Below, piece after piece: positions 10,489 through 25,648 of a DNA stretch of 64,000 nucleotides (its first letter is position 1; the number at the start of each line of letters is the position of its first letter). A program made the position numbers and the translations under genes. The DNA lies in contig CAMLJN010000008.1 in NCBI GenBank assembly GCA_946480445.1, positions 1 to 64,000 of the forward strand, given 5' to 3'. A model generated the notes under the pieces. That model was given only the letters and a program-made list of their open reading frames with translations, did no database searches and was not told where the DNA came from. This DNA is from an uncultured Buttiauxella sp. GTDB taxonomy: Bacteria; Pseudomonadota; Gammaproteobacteria; Enterobacterales; Enterobacteriaceae.

Positions 10489-11982
10489 ATGGCTCAATCA
10501 CATTTATTGGCTGAAAGAATTTCACGGCTCAGTCAGGCGCTGGAAAAAGGGCTTTTTGAACGCCAGCACGCCATTCGCCTGTGCCTGCTGGCAGCCCTGA
10601 GTGGGGAGAGCGTTTTTTTATTAGGCCCGCCGGGAATAGCCAAGAGTCTGATAGCTCGCCGGCTGAAGTTTGCCTTCAGGCACGCCCGGGCTTTTGAATA
10701 TCTGATGACGCGCTTTTCCACGCCGGAAGAAGTTTTCGGGCCGCTGTCTATTCAGGCGTTAAAAGATGAAGGTCGCTACGAGCGCCTTACCGCAGGCTAT
10801 TTACCGGAAGCCGAGATTGTGTTTCTCGATGAGATCTGGAAAGCAGGCCCGGCCATCCTCAATACTTTGCTGACCGCCATAAACGAACGTCGCTTCCGTA
10901 ACGGGGCCTGTGAAGAAAAAATCCCGATGCGCCTGCTGGTGGCCGCCTCCAACGAACTCCCGGAAGCAGACAGCAGCCTTGAGGCGTTGTATGACCGAAT
11001 GCTCATTCGCCTGTGGCTCGACAAGGTGCAGGAGAAAGGTAATTTCCGCTCCATGCTTATCAGCCAGCACGATGAAAACGGCAATCCCGTGGCGGAAAGC
11101 TTGCAGGTGACTGATGAAGAGTATTTCGCCTGGCAAAAAGAGATTGGCACCGTGCTTCTTCCCGATCACGTCTTTGAGCTGATCTTTAACCTTCGCCAGC
11201 AGCTAAGCGAGATTAACGGCGCGCCTTATGTTTCGGACCGGCGCTGGAAAAAAGCGATTCGTTTACTGCAGGCCAGCGCCTTCTTCAGCGGCAGAAACGC
11301 CGTTGCACCCATCGATCTTATTCTCTTAAAAGACTGCCTGTGGCACGACACAGCGGCCATGCATCTGATGCAGCAGCAGCTGGAAATATTGATGACCGGG
11401 CAGGCGTGGCAGCAGCATGCGATGCTCAGCAAACTGGGCGCCATTGTGCAGCGACGTATTCAGCTCCAGCAGCAGCACAGCGACCGGGAAGCTATCACCG
11501 TCAGCAAACAGGGAGGGATGTTCACCCGTCGCCCTCAGTATCTGCTGCCTGACTTTCTGACGGGCGAATCCCTGACGCTACTGCTCCAGCAGCCGCTGAA
11601 GCTGCATGATATTGAGGTTATCCACATCGCCATAAGCCGCGAAGCCCTGGCCCAGTGGCTGCTTAAAGGCGGCGACATTCGCGGGAAGCTCAACGGCATT
11701 GGCTTTGCACAGTCTCTGAATATGGAAGTGGATGCCAGGCAGCATCTGGTTATCAGAGACGTGAGTCTGCAAGGAACCCGGCTGGTGATGCCCGGTAAGC
11801 AACAGCAGAACATGCCGGATGAAATCAAACAGCAGCTCGACGAGCTCGAAACCGCCCTCCGCCTGCAGCACGAGCTTTTTAACGATCAGCAGAAATGCCT
11901 GTTTATTCACAGCGACTGGCTGGGCCGCATTGAAGCCAGCCTTCAGGACGTGGCCGAGCAGATCAAACAGGCCCGGCAATAA
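10489..11982 (+). CDS. ravA: MoxR-family AAA+ ATPase RavA
   Basis: RavA is the ATPase partner of ViaA. In E. coli it forms a cage with the inducible lysine decarboxylase LdcI. The 497-residue protein (E. coli 498) has Walker A GPPGIAKS (about residues 45-52), Walker B IVFLDEI (about 108-114) and a sensor-1 region [12 protein letters not shown]. The LARA and triple-helical regions follow in the C-terminal half. Its TAA overlaps the viaA ATG by one base (TAATG), so the two are translationally coupled. Confidence 0.96.
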   Translation: MAQSHLLAERISRLSQALEKGLFERQHAIRLCLLAALSGESVFLLGPPGIAKSLIARRLKFAFRHARAFEYLMTRFSTPEEVFGPLSIQALKDEGRYERLTAGYLPEAEIVFLDEIWKAGPAILNTLLTAINERRFRNGACEEKIPMRLLVAASNELPEADSSLEALYDRMLIRLWLDKVQEKGNFRSMLISQHDENGNPVAESLQVTDEEYFAWQKEIGTVLLPDHVFELIFNLRQQLSEINGAPYVSDRRWKKAIRLLQASAFFSGRNAVAPIDLILLKDCLWHDTAAMHLMQQQLEILMTGQAWQQHAMLSKLGAIVQRRIQLQQQHSDREAITVSKQGGMFTRRPQYLLPDFLTGESLTLLLQQPLKLHDIEVIHIAISREALAQWLLKGGDIRGKLNGIGFAQSLNMEVDARQHLVIRDVSLQGTRLVMPGKQQQNMPDEIKQQLDELETALRLQHELFNDQQKCLFIHSDWLGRIEASLQDVAEQIKQARQ

Positions 11983-13433
11983 TGCTCAGTCTGGAAACGC
12001 TGGATCTGATTCTGGCTATCAGTGAAGGTGAATTGATAGAAGAAATCATCATTACCCTGCTGGCCTCTCCCCAGCTCGCCCTATTTTTTGAAAAGCATCC
12101 CCGCCTGAAAAACGCGATTGTTCAGGATATTCCCCGCTGGCGAGAGCTTCTTAAAGCGAGGATCCACGATACCAGCGTACCGCAGGAGCTGGCGCGTGAA
12201 GTCCTTTGCTATCAGGAATGCCAGCTTTTGAGCACCAGCCAGCTGATTGTTAAGCTGCCCGGCACGCTGGCGCTGCTCAAGGAGGTAGACTCCCCTTTTT
12301 ATGAGCAGGCGCAAAAACTGGTGACGAGCCACCCTCACTTCACGCCCGCGCAGCAAACGCTGTTTCTTCAGCGCTGGCGTCTTAGTCTGGTCGTGCAGGC
12401 CACCTCTTTAAACCAGCAGTTGCTGGAAGATGAACGCGATCTGCTGCTGGCAGAAGTGCAGCAGCGCCTGGCGTTAAGCGGCCAGCTCGAACCCGTTCTT
12501 GCTGAGTCTGATAACGCAGCCGGAAAACTGTGGGACATGAGCGCCGGTACGCTCAGGAACGGCGATTATCAGCTTATTGTTCAGTACGGTGAGTTCCTGG
12601 CAAGCCAGCCAGAACTCCTTAAGCTGGCCGAGCAGCTGGGCCGCTCTAAAGAGGCAAAAGCCGTTCCGAAAAAAGATGCCCCGCCCGAAATCTGGCACAC
12701 GATGGTGCGGGAGCCTGCCACTGTGCCTGAACAGGTAGACGGCCTGCAACGCAGCGACGATATTCTCCGTCTGCTGCCGCCGGAGCTGGCCACGCTGGGT
12801 ATCACCGAACTTGAGTTTGAGTTTTACCGGAGGCTGGTTGAAAAGCAGCTGCTGACCTATCGCTTACACGGAGACGCCTGGCGGGAGAAAAAAACAGAAC
12901 GTCCCGTCGTCCATCAGGACTTCGACGAACAGCCTCGCGGGCCGTTTATTGTCTGCGTGGATACCTCCGGTTCGATGGGCGGTTTTAACGAACAGTGCGC
13001 AAAAGCCTTTTGCCTGGCTTTGATGCGCGTCGCCCTCGCAGATAACCGCCGCTGTTTCATTATGCTGTTCTCCGACGAAGTAGTGCGCTACGAAGTTTGC
13101 GGCAAAGACGGCATCGAGCAGATCATCCGTTTTCTTAGCCAGCGTTTTCGCGGCGGCACGGATATGGCGAGCTGCTTTCGTGCCATCATAGAGAAAATGC
13201 AGGGTAACGAGTGGTTTGATGCAGACGCGGTGGTGATTTCAGACTTTATCGCCCAGCGGCTGCCCGACGATGTGGTGAACAAAGTGAAAGGGCTGCAGAA
13301 GGCTCACCAGCAGCGTTTCCACGCGGTGGCCATGTCAGGGCACGGCAAACCCGGCATTATGCGCATTTTCGACCATATCTGGCGCTTTGATACCGGGATG
13401 CGCAGCCGCCTGCTGCGTCGCTGGCGGCGTTAA
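11982..13433 (+). CDS. viaA: VWA-domain protein ViaA, partner of RavA
   Basis: The 483-residue protein (E. coli ViaA also 483) has a helical N-terminal part. Its C-terminal von Willebrand A domain carries the metal-ion-dependent adhesion site VDTSGSMGG (DxSxS, about residues 325-333) and a GGTDM loop at about 393. RavA-ViaA pairs act as an AAA+/VWA chaperone system linked to respiratory complexes and aminoglycoside sensitivity in E. coli. It ends 3 bp before the convergent asnA stop, with no obvious terminator between them. Confidence 0.95.
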   Translation: MLSLETLDLILAISEGELIEEIIITLLASPQLALFFEKHPRLKNAIVQDIPRWRELLKARIHDTSVPQELAREVLCYQECQLLSTSQLIVKLPGTLALLKEVDSPFYEQAQKLVTSHPHFTPAQQTLFLQRWRLSLVVQATSLNQQLLEDERDLLLAEVQQRLALSGQLEPVLAESDNAAGKLWDMSAGTLRNGDYQLIVQYGEFLASQPELLKLAEQLGRSKEAKAVPKKDAPPEIWHTMVREPATVPEQVDGLQRSDDILRLLPPELATLGITELEFEFYRRLVEKQLLTYRLHGDAWREKKTERPVVHQDFDEQPRGPFIVCVDTSGSMGGFNEQCAKAFCLALMRVALADNRRCFIMLFSDEVVRYEVCGKDGIEQIIRFLSQRFRGGTDMASCFRAIIEKMQGNEWFDADAVVISDFIAQRLPDDVVNKVKGLQKAHQQRFHAVAMSGHGKPGIMRIFDHIWRFDTGMRSRLLRRWRR

Positions 13434-13436
13434 ATA

Positions 13437-14429
13437 TTACAGCAGGGAAGCAACCTTCGCCTGCACTTCAGCAGGCCATACGCCGCACTGAACCTGCCCG
13501 ATATGCGGCTGTTGCAGCAGAAGCATGGTCAGGCGTGACTGGCCAATCCCCCCGCCGATGGTTTGCGGCATTTCGCCCTTCAGCAAGGACTGGTGCCATT
13601 CGAGCTGCAAACGATCCTCATCCCCCGTGGTGGCCAGCTGGCGTTTCAGGGTTTGCGGATCGACACGGATGCCCATAGAAGAAAGCTCAAAGGCATCTTC
13701 CAGTACCGGGTTCCACACCAGAATGTCACCGTTCAGACCGGAAAAACCGCCTTCACTGCGTGTTGACCAGTCATCATAATCCGGGGCGCGAACGTCATGA
13801 CGCTTGCCGTCAGCCAGCTTGCCCCCTATTCCTATCAGGAATACCGCGCCCAGCTCTTTAGCGATAGCGCGCTCACGCTCTTTTGCGTCCAGCTCAGGGA
13901 AACGCTGTAACAGCTCTTCACTGTGCACAAAATGGATTTTCTCCGGCAGGAAAGCACGCAGACCATATTGTTCGGCGACAGCGGCTTCCGTGGCCTTAAT
14001 GGCGGCCCAGATGCTTTCGACTGTCTGCTTCAGCGTACCCAGATGGCGCTCGCCGTCCCCCATCACACGTTCCCAGTCCCACTGATCCACGTAGACCGAG
14101 TGGATCGGCGTCAAACGATCTTCATCGGGGCGCAGGGCTTTCATGTGCGTGTAAAGCCCTTCGCCCGCGCTGAAGTCATGCTGGCCAAGCGTTTTTCTTT
14201 TCCATTTGGCCAGGGAATGCACCACTTCAAACTGCGCCTCAGGCAGGGTCTTCACCCTGACCTGTACCGCTTTTTCGCAGCCGGAAAGGTTGTCCTGTGT
14301 CCCATCCCCCACGCGGCTGAGAATCGGTGCCTGCACTTCAATCAGGCCCAATTTTTCTTCAAGCTGACGGGAGAAAAAGGATTTAACAAAACTAATCTGG
14401 CGTTGTTTGGCGATCCAGGCGGTTTTCAT
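13437..14429 (-). CDS. asnA: Aspartate-ammonia ligase AsnA
   Basis: AsnA makes asparagine from aspartate and ammonia with ATP, and is related to class II aminoacyl-tRNA synthetases. I choose the ATG at 14429 (330 residues, [15 protein letters not shown]), which matches E. coli AsnA in length and start and has AGAGAAGAG just upstream. An in-frame ATG 36 bp further upstream (14465) would add 12 residues with no homologue. Class II motif-like segments [10 protein letters not shown] and [13 protein letters not shown] are present. It is divergent from its regulator asnC. Confidence 0.95.
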   Translation of the reverse strand: MKTAWIAKQRQISFVKSFFSRQLEEKLGLIEVQAPILSRVGDGTQDNLSGCEKAVQVRVKTLPEAQFEVVHSLAKWKRKTLGQHDFSAGEGLYTHMKALRPDEDRLTPIHSVYVDQWDWERVMGDGERHLGTLKQTVESIWAAIKATEAAVAEQYGLRAFLPEKIHFVHSEELLQRFPELDAKERERAIAKELGAVFLIGIGGKLADGKRHDVRAPDYDDWSTRSEGGFSGLNGDILVWNPVLEDAFELSSMGIRVDPQTLKRQLATTGDEDRLQLEWHQSLLKGEMPQTIGGGIGQSRLTMLLLQQPHIGQVQCGVWPAEVQAKVASLL

Positions 14430-14585
14430 GGCTCTTCTCTTTTTGTTGTGTTGTTTCAGTGCCATTGATTAAGCAACAGAATGGGCACCATATTCAATAA
14501 TCAACAATAAAAAAGCCCTTCCTCTTTTTAAATGACTAATTTCAGGCTATAAAAAATGGATATTCGTGATTAATCATAGGAAAAA

Positions 14586-15047
14586 GTGATGGATAATTAT
14601 CAAATCGACAATCTGGATCGCGGCATTCTTGACGCACTGATGGCCAATGCGCGTACCGCCTATGCCGAACTGGCCAAACAATTTGGCGTAAGCCCGGGCA
14701 CCATTCACGTACGTGTCGAGAAGATGAAGCAGGCCGGCATTATTACCGGCGCACGAATCGACGTCAGCCCTAAACAGCTGGGTTACGACGTTTGCTGCTT
14801 TATCGGCATTATATTAAAGAGCGCGAAAGACTACCCCTCCGCGCTGGCAAGACTTGAGAGCCTCGAAGAAGTCACCGAGGCCTACTACACCACCGGCCAC
14901 TACAGCATCTTTATTAAAGTGATGTGCCGATCCATTGACGCACTGCAACAGGTACTTATCAACAAGATCCAAACAATAGATGAAATTCAGTCCACCGAGA
15001 CGCTGATCTCCCTGCAAAACCCGATTATGCGGACGATCAAGCCCTGA
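14586..15047 (+). CDS. asnC: Lrp/AsnC-family regulator AsnC
   Basis: The 153-residue protein has an N-terminal helix-turn-helix (about residues 20-45, AYAELAKQFGVSPGTIHVRV) and a C-terminal RAM ligand-binding domain (about 70-145). This is the standard architecture of feast/famine regulators. In E. coli AsnC activates asnA and is antagonised by asparagine; the divergent arrangement here (156 bp between starts) fits that. A GGAAAAA purine tract precedes the ATG. Confidence 0.96.
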   Translation: MMDNYQIDNLDRGILDALMANARTAYAELAKQFGVSPGTIHVRVEKMKQAGIITGARIDVSPKQLGYDVCCFIGIILKSAKDYPSALARLESLEEVTEAYYTTGHYSIFIKVMCRSIDALQQVLINKIQTIDEIQSTETLISLQNPIMRTIKP

Positions 15048-15068
15048 GAGCTAAATATAATACCCATA

Positions 15069-15077
15069 TTATCCACA
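15069..15077 (+). promoter_or_regulatory. DnaA box in the mioC leader
   Basis: TTATCCACA is a perfect high-affinity DnaA box 81 bp before mioC. E. coli also has a DnaA box at the mioC promoter, where DnaA represses mioC transcription that would otherwise run into oriC. Confidence 0.85.
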
Positions 15078-15157
15078 GGTAGATCGCAGGCCTTACACAG
15101 CGTACAATACGCAACGACTTAAGTTGCGCTGGTAGAAAAAAGTAAGGCGGGATCGCA

Positions 15158-15607
15158 ATGGCAGATATCACACTGATTAGTGGCAGCACCCTCGGTAGCG
15201 CTGAATACGTAGCTGAACATCTGGCTGAGAAGCTGGAAGAAGCCGGATTCTCCACCGAAACCTTGCACGGTCCCCTGCTTGAAGATCTGCAAACCAGCGG
15301 GATCTGGCTGATTGTTTCTTCCACGCACGGAGCAGGCGATCTGCCGGATAATCTGCAACCACTTTACGATGCAATAAAGGAAGAAAATCCGGATCTGAGC
15401 AACGTTCACTATGGCGCAGTGGGTATAGGCAGTCGTGAATACGACACTTTTTGCGGTGCCATAGAGAAAATAGATGCCTTGCTGAGCGCCGGTGGGGCAA
15501 AAAGAGTGGGATCTTTATTGAAAGTGAACATCCTCGATCATGACATTCCTGAAGATCCAGCTGAAGTTTGGGTCGGATCCTGGAAAGAATTACTCCAGGA
15601 TTTGTAA
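15158..15607 (+). CDS. mioC: Flavodoxin-like protein MioC
   Basis: The 149-residue flavodoxin-fold protein (E. coli 147) has the FMN phosphate-binding loop SGSTLGSAEYVAE at residues 8-20 and later FMN-contacting loops (SSTHGAGDLPDN, about 55-66). E. coli MioC is an FMN protein reported to support biotin synthase. The gene points into oriC, which begins right after its stop, and the DnaA box upstream links its transcription to origin control. Confidence 0.96.
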   Translation: MADITLISGSTLGSAEYVAEHLAEKLEEAGFSTETLHGPLLEDLQTSGIWLIVSSTHGAGDLPDNLQPLYDAIKEENPDLSNVHYGAVGIGSREYDTFCGAIEKIDALLSAGGAKRVGSLLKVNILDHDIPEDPAEVWVGSWKELLQDL

Positions 15608-15608
15608 A

Positions 15609-15890
15609 GATCGTACTTTTTTTTGTGTATAACTATGCTTAAAAGCTCGTAGTAAGCGGTAGTTATCCAAAGAACAACCGCTGTTCACTTTTTGAGTTGT
15701 GCATAACCCTCGCTTTTGATCCCAGCTTATACGGCGTGGGATCACCGATCATTCACAGCAAAGGATCCACCCCAATCGTTTGATCTCTTTATCTAAAAAA
15801 GGCTTATCCACAGAACAGGTCGATCCTAATAAGAGATCATAATAAAGAGATCTTTAAATAAAAAAGATCTTCTTTTAATTAGCGAGGATC
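15609..15890 (+). other. Chromosomal replication origin oriC
   Basis: The segment between mioC and mnmG holds 11 GATC Dam sites: 15609, 15718, 15740, 15747, 15764, 15782, 15822, 15835, 15849, 15866 and 15887. DnaA boxes are R1 TTATCCACA (15804-15812), R2 TGTGCATAA (15698-15706), an R3-like TTATCCAAA (15663-15671) and an R4-position TGTGTATAA (15624-15632). Three GATC-ended AT-rich 13-mers lie on the mnmG side at 15826-15838, 15840-15852 and 15857-15869; these form the unwinding element. The order is that of E. coli oriC, read in reverse. R2 and R4 each carry a base change from TTATCCACA. Confidence 0.95.
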
Positions 15891-15976
15891 CCGGTACTTT
15901 CTCCATCGACTAAAGTTGAGTAGAATCGCCACCCCGGGAATCAGTCACCCTCCCGTTTAACCACGAGGCAGTCACC

Positions 15977-17866
15977 ATGTTTTATCCAGATCCTTTTGAC
16001 GTCATCATCATTGGCGGGGGTCATGCAGGCACCGAGGCCGCGATGGCCGCAGCCCGTATGGGTCAGCAGACCCTTCTTCTGACACACAATATCGACACGC
16101 TGGGACAGATGTCCTGTAACCCGGCGATCGGCGGTATTGGCAAGGGACATCTGGTTAAGGAAGTGGATGCACTGGGCGGGCTGATGGCGAAAGCGATCGA
16201 TCAGGCTGGTATTCAGTTTAGAATACTAAACGCCAGCAAAGGCCCTGCGGTCAGGGCAACCCGCGCCCAGGCCGACCGCGTGCTATATCGTCAGGCTGTG
16301 CGTACTGCGCTTGAGAATCAACCTAACCTGATGATCTTCCAGCAGGCTGTAGAAGATCTGATTGTGGAAAACGATCGCGTTGTCGGCGCCGTGACCCAAA
16401 TGGGGCTGAAGTTCCGTGCGAAAGCCGTTGTGCTGACGGTAGGGACTTTCCTGGATGGAAAAATTCATATTGGACTGGATAACTACAGCGGTGGTCGTGC
16501 AGGCGATCCGCCGTCCATTCCACTTTCTCGTCGTCTGCGAGAACTGCCGCTGCGCGTCAGCCGCCTGAAAACGGGGACACCACCGCGTATCGACGCTCGG
16601 ACTATCGACTTTAGCGTGCTTGCGCAACAAAACGGCGACACCCCGATGCCGGTGTTCTCGTTTATGGGCAATGTAAGTCAACACCCCGCGCAGGTACCGT
16701 GCTACATCACGTACACCAACGAAAAAACCCACGACGTTATTCGCAATAACCTCGATCGCAGCCCAATGTATGCAGGCGTTATCGAAGGTATCGGTCCACG
16801 CTACTGCCCGTCCATCGAAGACAAGGTGATGCGTTTTGCCGATCGCAATCAGCATCAGATCTTCCTTGAGCCGGAAGGGCTGACAAGCAACGAAATCTAC
16901 CCAAACGGGATCTCCACCAGCCTGCCGTTTGATGTTCAGATGCAGATCGTACGCTCGATGCAGGGTATGGAGAACGCGAAGATCGTTCGTCCAGGCTACG
17001 CCATTGAGTACGATTTCTTCGATCCTCGCGATCTGAAACCGACGCTGGAAAGCAAATTTATCCAGGGCCTGTTCTTTGCCGGACAGATCAACGGCACGAC
17101 AGGTTACGAAGAAGCGGCGGCACAGGGCCTGCTGGCAGGTCTTAACGCCGGGCGTTACTCCGCCGAGAAAGAAGGCTGGGCGCCGCGTCGCGATCAGGCC
17201 TATCTCGGCGTGCTGGTGGACGATCTTTGCACCCTCGGCACCAAAGAACCGTACCGCATGTTTACCTCCCGCGCTGAGTACCGACTGATGCTCCGCGAAG
17301 ACAACGCGGATCTGCGCTTAACCGCAGCCGGACGGGAAATGGGTCTGGTTGATGACGAACGCTGGGCGCGCTTTAACGAAAAACTGGAAAGCATTGAGCG
17401 TGAACGCCAGCGTCTGAAAGACATTTGGCTTCACCCACACGCCGAACAGGTTGAAGAGGTGAACGCTAAGCTCAGTGCTCCGCTGTCCCGTGAAGCCAAC
17501 GGCGAAGATCTGCTGCGTCGCCCGGAAATGACCTATGCGGAGATGATGCAGCTTTCCGTCTTTGCCCCCGGTCTTGCCGATCCGCAATCTGCTGAGCAGG
17601 TTGAAATCCAGATTAAGTACGAAGGCTATATCGCCCGTCAGCAGGACGAAATTGATAAGCAACAGCGCAACGAGAATACCGTATTGCCTGCAACACTTGA
17701 TTATCGGCAGGTAAGCGGGCTGTCTAACGAAGTGATCGCCAAACTCAACGATCACAAACCTGTTTCGATTGGGCAAGCCTCGCGCATTTCGGGGATCACC
17801 CCGGCAGCCATCTCCATTCTGCTTGTCTGGCTCAAAAAACAAGGGCTGCTGCGCCGCAGCGCCTGA
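15977..17866 (+). CDS. mnmG: tRNA uridine-5-carboxymethylaminomethyl modification enzyme MnmG
   Basis: MnmG (GidA) works with MnmE to build cmnm5U34 in tRNAs using FAD, NADH and methylene-THF. The 629-residue protein (E. coli 629) has the FAD dinucleotide-binding motif [10 protein letters not shown] at residues 13-22. It also has the family signatures GGRAGDPPS (around 175) and [13 protein letters not shown] (around 340), and a helical C-terminal domain that contacts MnmE. It is the first gene right of oriC; its transcription is known to help initiation in E. coli. rsmG follows 58 bp later. Confidence 0.97.
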   Translation: MFYPDPFDVIIIGGGHAGTEAAMAAARMGQQTLLLTHNIDTLGQMSCNPAIGGIGKGHLVKEVDALGGLMAKAIDQAGIQFRILNASKGPAVRATRAQADRVLYRQAVRTALENQPNLMIFQQAVEDLIVENDRVVGAVTQMGLKFRAKAVVLTVGTFLDGKIHIGLDNYSGGRAGDPPSIPLSRRLRELPLRVSRLKTGTPPRIDARTIDFSVLAQQNGDTPMPVFSFMGNVSQHPAQVPCYITYTNEKTHDVIRNNLDRSPMYAGVIEGIGPRYCPSIEDKVMRFADRNQHQIFLEPEGLTSNEIYPNGISTSLPFDVQMQIVRSMQGMENAKIVRPGYAIEYDFFDPRDLKPTLESKFIQGLFFAGQINGTTGYEEAAAQGLLAGLNAGRYSAEKEGWAPRRDQAYLGVLVDDLCTLGTKEPYRMFTSRAEYRLMLREDNADLRLTAAGREMGLVDDERWARFNEKLESIERERQRLKDIWLHPHAEQVEEVNAKLSAPLSREANGEDLLRRPEMTYAEMMQLSVFAPGLADPQSAEQVEIQIKYEGYIARQQDEIDKQQRNENTVLPATLDYRQVSGLSNEVIAKLNDHKPVSIGQASRISGITPAAISILLVWLKKQGLLRRSA

Positions 17867-17924
17867 AAATACATAGATTAAGGCCAGGTTATCCTGGCCA
17901 ATTTTTTTAATGGGTACTGACACC

Positions 17925-18548
17925 GTGTTGAATAAACTGACTCGTCTGCTGGATAACGCAGGCATCACGCTTCCTGAAAAACAAAAACAGCAGCTGGTGG
18001 GCTACGTTGAGCTGCTTCACAAGTGGAACAAGGCGTACAACCTGACCTCGGTGCGTGATCCTGACGAAATGCTGGTACGCCATATTCTCGACAGCATCGT
18101 TGTTGAGCCTCATCTGCAGGGATCGCGTTTTATCGACGTCGGCACCGGTCCTGGGCTGCCGGGCATTCCTCTGGCGATTGTCAGACCTGATGCTCACTTT
18201 ACGCTGCTGGATAGTCTGGGTAAGCGTGTGCGTTTCCTGCGTCAGGTTCAGCATGAGCTGGGGCTGGAAAACATCACGCCGGTGCAAAGTCGCGTGGAAG
18301 CGTTTCCGGCCGAGCCTCCTTTTGATGGGGTGATTAGCCGGGCTTTTGCCTCGCTGACGGACATGGTGAGCTGGTGTCACCACCTTCCCGCGCAGAACGG
18401 ACGCTTCTATGCGCTCAAAGGCCTGCGCCCTGACGATGAAATCGCGGCGCTGCCGGGCGAGTTTAGCGTCGAAGAGATTGTGCGTTTACAGGTGCCGGAG
18501 CTGGATGGCGAACGTCACCTGGTGGTTATTAAGCCAAACAAAAATTAA
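17925..18548 (+). CDS. rsmG: 16S rRNA (guanine-527-N7)-methyltransferase RsmG
   Basis: RsmG (GidB) methylates G527 of 16S rRNA. I place the start at GTG 17925 (207 residues, MLNKLTRLL as in E. coli) rather than the in-frame ATG at 17910, which lacks a ribosome-binding site and would add five unmatched residues. The SAM-binding motif [15 protein letters not shown] lies at about residues 67-81, followed by [12 protein letters not shown]. It is in an operon with mnmG; mutations here give low-level streptomycin resistance in other bacteria. Confidence 0.95.
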   Translation: MLNKLTRLLDNAGITLPEKQKQQLVGYVELLHKWNKAYNLTSVRDPDEMLVRHILDSIVVEPHLQGSRFIDVGTGPGLPGIPLAIVRPDAHFTLLDSLGKRVRFLRQVQHELGLENITPVQSRVEAFPAEPPFDGVISRAFASLTDMVSWCHHLPAQNGRFYALKGLRPDDEIAALPGEFSVEEIVRLQVPELDGERHLVVIKPNKN

Positions 18549-19165
18549 TATTTATCAAAAAAAGCTTAGAAAGGGATGTTTCAACGAGGTTAAAAAATCA
18601 GGGGGGAAAAGCCTGCACCTCTGGTTACATTTAACGCAGTGGACACAAAGAATTCTCTGATTGTTAACCTCGGGGCTTCTGAAGCAGGAAAAATAGTAAA
18701 CAGCGAAAATATAACCAGGCTATAAATCTACCGGCGTACTGAATGATGAAGTTGTTAAAACATTAACCGGAATGTCAATAAAAGGTTTTTGCCTTGTTGC
18801 AGGGTGTTTTAAATAGAGTGCGTCTTAATCAGCCTATTAATCAGTCAGATGGGAATAGCACTTAAAGAGACAGCATTTTTGACGATAGCGGTAAGATGTT
18901 GAAAATGTGATCTGCTGCACGCTTTGTTGCACGGTATTTCGGCTTATTTGCACTTTTTACTGAAGTCGCCTGGATTCTTCAAAAGTTGAAAAATAACCGT
19001 GCGGAAAATTATTTAATCATTTGTTCACCTTTTTGCTACTTAATGTTTGAAATCACGGGGCCGCACCGTATAATTTGCTCGCTTTTTGAGGCTTGACTCT
19101 TGGACTCAAAGACAGTTTTATACGACACGCGACATACCTCTTAGGTAGCAGGAGAAGAATATTTC
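18549..19165 (+). promoter_or_regulatory. rsmG-atpI intergenic region with the atp operon promoter
   Basis: No credible gene lies in these 617 bp; an E. coli-like chromosome has a similar long gap here. Near the right end TTGAAA (19047-19052), a 16-bp spacer and a perfect TATAAT (19069-19074) form a strong promoter whose surroundings match the E. coli atp promoter. A second weaker pair, TTGACT (19093-19098) and TATACG (19119-19124), lies downstream with a long spacer. The left 450 bp is AT-rich without a recognisable element. Confidence 0.75.
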
Positions 19166-20373
<1,208 letters not shown>

Positions 20374-20399
20374 TTTTACTTACCACTACTGCGTTTTAA

Positions 20400-20672
<273 letters not shown>

Positions 20673-20722
20673 TAAGATACCAAGCAATATCAGAACGTTA
20701 ACTAACAAAGAGGCATTGTGCT

Positions 20723-21193
20723 GTGAATCTTAACGCAACAATCCTCGGCCAGGCCATCGCGTTTGTCCTGTTTGTTCTGTTCTGTATGAAGTATGTATGG
20801 CCGCCGTTAATGGCAGCCATCGAGAAACGTCAAAAAGAGATTGCTGACGGCCTCGCTTCTGCAGAACGTGCACATAAGGACCTTGACCTTGCAAAGGCCA
20901 GCGCGACCGACCAGCTGAAAAAAGCCAAAGCGGAAGCTCAGGTGATTATCGAGCAGGCTAACAAACGCCGTTCGCAGATCCTTGAAGAAGCTAAAACCGA
21001 GGCAGAGCAGGAACGTAATAAAATCGTCGCCCAGGCTCAGGCAGAGATCGACGCAGAGCGTAAACGCGCTCGCGAAGAGCTGCGTAAGCAGGTCGCTCTG
21101 CTGGCAATTGCCGGTGCCGAGAAGATTATTGAACGTTCCGTAGATGAAGCTGCTAACAGCGACATCGTTGATAAACTGGTCGCTGAACTGTAA
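20723..21193 (+). CDS. atpF: ATP synthase Fo subunit b
   Basis: The 156-residue peripheral-stalk subunit begins with a GTG codon, as in E. coli ([18 protein letters not shown]). It has one N-terminal membrane helix, then a long charged coiled coil (about residues 30-150) that dimerises and reaches the delta subunit on F1. Only the GTG start gives the family N-terminus. Confidence 0.97.
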   Translation: MNLNATILGQAIAFVLFVLFCMKYVWPPLMAAIEKRQKEIADGLASAERAHKDLDLAKASATDQLKKAKAEAQVIIEQANKRRSQILEEAKTEAEQERNKIVAQAQAEIDAERKRAREELRKQVALLAIAGAEKIIERSVDEAANSDIVDKLVAEL

Positions 21194-21207
21194 GGAGGGA
21201 GGGGCTG

Positions 21208-21741
21208 ATGTCTGAATTTGTCACCGTAGCTCGCCCCTACGCCAAAGCAGCTTTTGACTTTGCCGTCGAACACCAGAGCGTTGATAACTGGCAGACTATG
21301 CTGGGATTCGCCGCCGAGGTGTCTAAAAACGAAGAAATGGCAGAGCTTCTCGCGGGTGCTTTAGCCCCGGAAACGCTCTCTCAGTCGTTTATCGCCATCT
21401 GTGGTGACCAGCTAGACGCTAACGGCCAGAACCTGATTAAGGTTATGGCCGAAAACGGGCGTCTGAAGGTTCTTCCTGATGTTCTGGAGCAATTCGTGCA
21501 ACTGCGTGCAGCCCAGGAGGCCACGGTTGAAGTCGAAGTGACTTCTGCCAGCGCGCTGAGCGAAGCACAGCTCTCGAAAATCAGCGCCGCGATGGAAAAA
21601 CGTCTGTCACGCAAAGTGAAGCTGAATTGCAATATTGATAAGTCTGTAATGGCAGGTGTCGTCATCCGTGCGGGTGATATGGTCATTGATGGTAGCGTAC
21701 GCGGCCGTCTTGATCGCCTGGCAGACGTCTTGCAGTCTTAA
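21208..21741 (+). CDS. atpH: ATP synthase F1 subunit delta
   Basis: The 177-residue OSCP-like protein that fastens the b-subunit stalk to the top of the alpha3beta3 head. It begins [19 protein letters not shown], and has a helical N-terminal domain and a C-terminal domain with the GGVVIR-like segment ([16 protein letters not shown]). An AAGGAGGGAGG tract 14 bp after atpF serves as ribosome-binding site. Confidence 0.97.
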   Translation: MSEFVTVARPYAKAAFDFAVEHQSVDNWQTMLGFAAEVSKNEEMAELLAGALAPETLSQSFIAICGDQLDANGQNLIKVMAENGRLKVLPDVLEQFVQLRAAQEATVEVEVTSASALSEAQLSKISAAMEKRLSRKVKLNCNIDKSVMAGVVIRAGDMVIDGSVRGRLDRLADVLQS

Positions 21742-21755
21742 GGGGACTGGAGCAT

Positions 21756-23297
21756 ATGCAACTGAATTCCACCGAAATCAGCGAACTGATCAAGCAGCGC
21801 ATTGCTCAGTTCAATGTGGTGAGCGAAGCTCACAACGAAGGTACTATTGTTTCTGTAAGTGACGGTATCATCCGCGTACACGGCCTGGCCGATGTTATGC
21901 AGGGTGAGATGATTTCCCTGCCGGGTAACCGTTACGCCATTGCACTGAACCTCGAGCGCGACTCTGTAGGTGCGGTAGTAATGGGTCCGTATGCTGACCT
22001 TGCCGAAGGCATGAAGGTTAAGTGTACTGGCCGTATTCTTGAAGTTCCTGTCGGTCGTGGCCTGCTGGGCCGCGTGGTGAACACCCTGGGTGCACCAATC
22101 GACGGTAAAGGTCCGCTTGAGCATGACGGTTTTTCTGCCGTTGAAGCGATTGCACCGGGCGTTATCGAGCGTCAGTCCGTCGATGAGCCTGTGCAGACCG
22201 GCTATAAGTCTGTTGATGCCATGATTCCAATCGGCCGTGGTCAGCGTGAGCTGGTCATCGGTGACCGTCAGACCGGTAAAACCGCGCTGGCGATCGATGC
22301 CATCATCAACCAGCGTGATTCCGGCATCAAATGTATCTATGTTGCTATCGGCCAGAAAGCGTCAACCATCGCTAACGTGGTTCGTAAACTGGAAGAGCAC
22401 GGCGCACTGGCTAACACCATTGTGGTGGTGGCTACGGCTTCTGAATCCGCTGCACTGCAATACCTGGCGCCGTATGCCGGTTGCGCAATGGGCGAATACT
22501 TCCGTGACCGCGGTGAAGATGCACTGATCGTATACGATGACCTGTCCAAACAGGCTGTTGCATACCGCCAGATCTCCCTGCTGCTTCGTCGTCCACCGGG
22601 TCGTGAAGCTTTCCCAGGCGACGTATTCTACCTCCACTCTCGTCTGCTGGAGCGTGCTGCGCGTGTTAACGCCGAATACGTTGAAGCCTTCACCAAAGGT
22701 GAAGTGAAAGGTAAAACCGGTTCTCTGACCGCGCTGCCTATTATCGAAACGCAAGCTGGTGACGTTTCCGCGTTCGTTCCGACCAACGTAATTTCCATTA
22801 CCGATGGTCAGATCTTCCTGGAATCCAACCTGTTTAACGCCGGTATTCGTCCAGCGGTTAACCCGGGGATCTCCGTATCCCGTGTTGGTGGTGCTGCTCA
22901 GACCAAGATCATGAAAAAACTGTCCGGTGGTATTCGTACCGCGCTGGCTCAGTATCGTGAACTTGCTGCGTTCTCTCAGTTTGCCTCTGACCTTGACGAT
23001 GCGACCCGTAAGCAGTTGAGCCACGGTCAGAAAGTGACCGAGCTTCTGAAACAGAAACAGTATGCGCCGATGTCCGTTGCGCAGCAGTCTCTGGTTCTGT
23101 TTGCTGCTGAACGCGGTTACCTCGAAGATGTGGAACTGGCAAAAATCGGTAGCTTCGAAGCCGCTCTGATGGCTTACGTTGACCGTGACCATGCTCCGCT
23201 GATGCAAGAAATCAACCAATCTGGTGGCTATAACGACGAAATCGAAGGCAAGCTGAAAGGCATCCTCGATTCCTTCAAAGCAACTCAGTCCTGGTAA
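21756..23297 (+). CDS. atpA: ATP synthase F1 subunit alpha
   Basis: The 513-residue non-catalytic nucleotide-binding subunit (E. coli 513). It has the P-loop GDRQTGKTA (about residues 169-177), the beta-barrel N-terminal domain, and the arginine finger in the [17 protein letters not shown] signature (about 365-381). It lies 14 bp after atpH. Confidence 0.98.
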   Translation: MQLNSTEISELIKQRIAQFNVVSEAHNEGTIVSVSDGIIRVHGLADVMQGEMISLPGNRYAIALNLERDSVGAVVMGPYADLAEGMKVKCTGRILEVPVGRGLLGRVVNTLGAPIDGKGPLEHDGFSAVEAIAPGVIERQSVDEPVQTGYKSVDAMIPIGRGQRELVIGDRQTGKTALAIDAIINQRDSGIKCIYVAIGQKASTIANVVRKLEEHGALANTIVVVATASESAALQYLAPYAGCAMGEYFRDRGEDALIVYDDLSKQAVAYRQISLLLRRPPGREAFPGDVFYLHSRLLERAARVNAEYVEAFTKGEVKGKTGSLTALPIIETQAGDVSAFVPTNVISITDGQIFLESNLFNAGIRPAVNPGISVSRVGGAAQTKIMKKLSGGIRTALAQYRELAAFSQFASDLDDATRKQLSHGQKVTELLKQKQYAPMSVAQQSLVLFAAERGYLEDVELAKIGSFEAALMAYVDRDHAPLMQEINQSGGYNDEIEGKLKGILDSFKATQSW

Positions 23298-23347
23298 AGT
23301 CTGGCGGCTTGTCTTAGGGCAAGCCGCAAGGCATTGAGGAGAAGCTC

Positions 23348-25628
<2,281 letters not shown>

Positions 25629-25648
25629 CGCCTTAATCGGAGGGTGAT

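Noticed and set aside
18549-19165. Possible small gene in the long rsmG-atpI gap
   Set aside because: Frames are interrupted and lack ribosome-binding sites; a similarly long gap is normal in enterobacteria.
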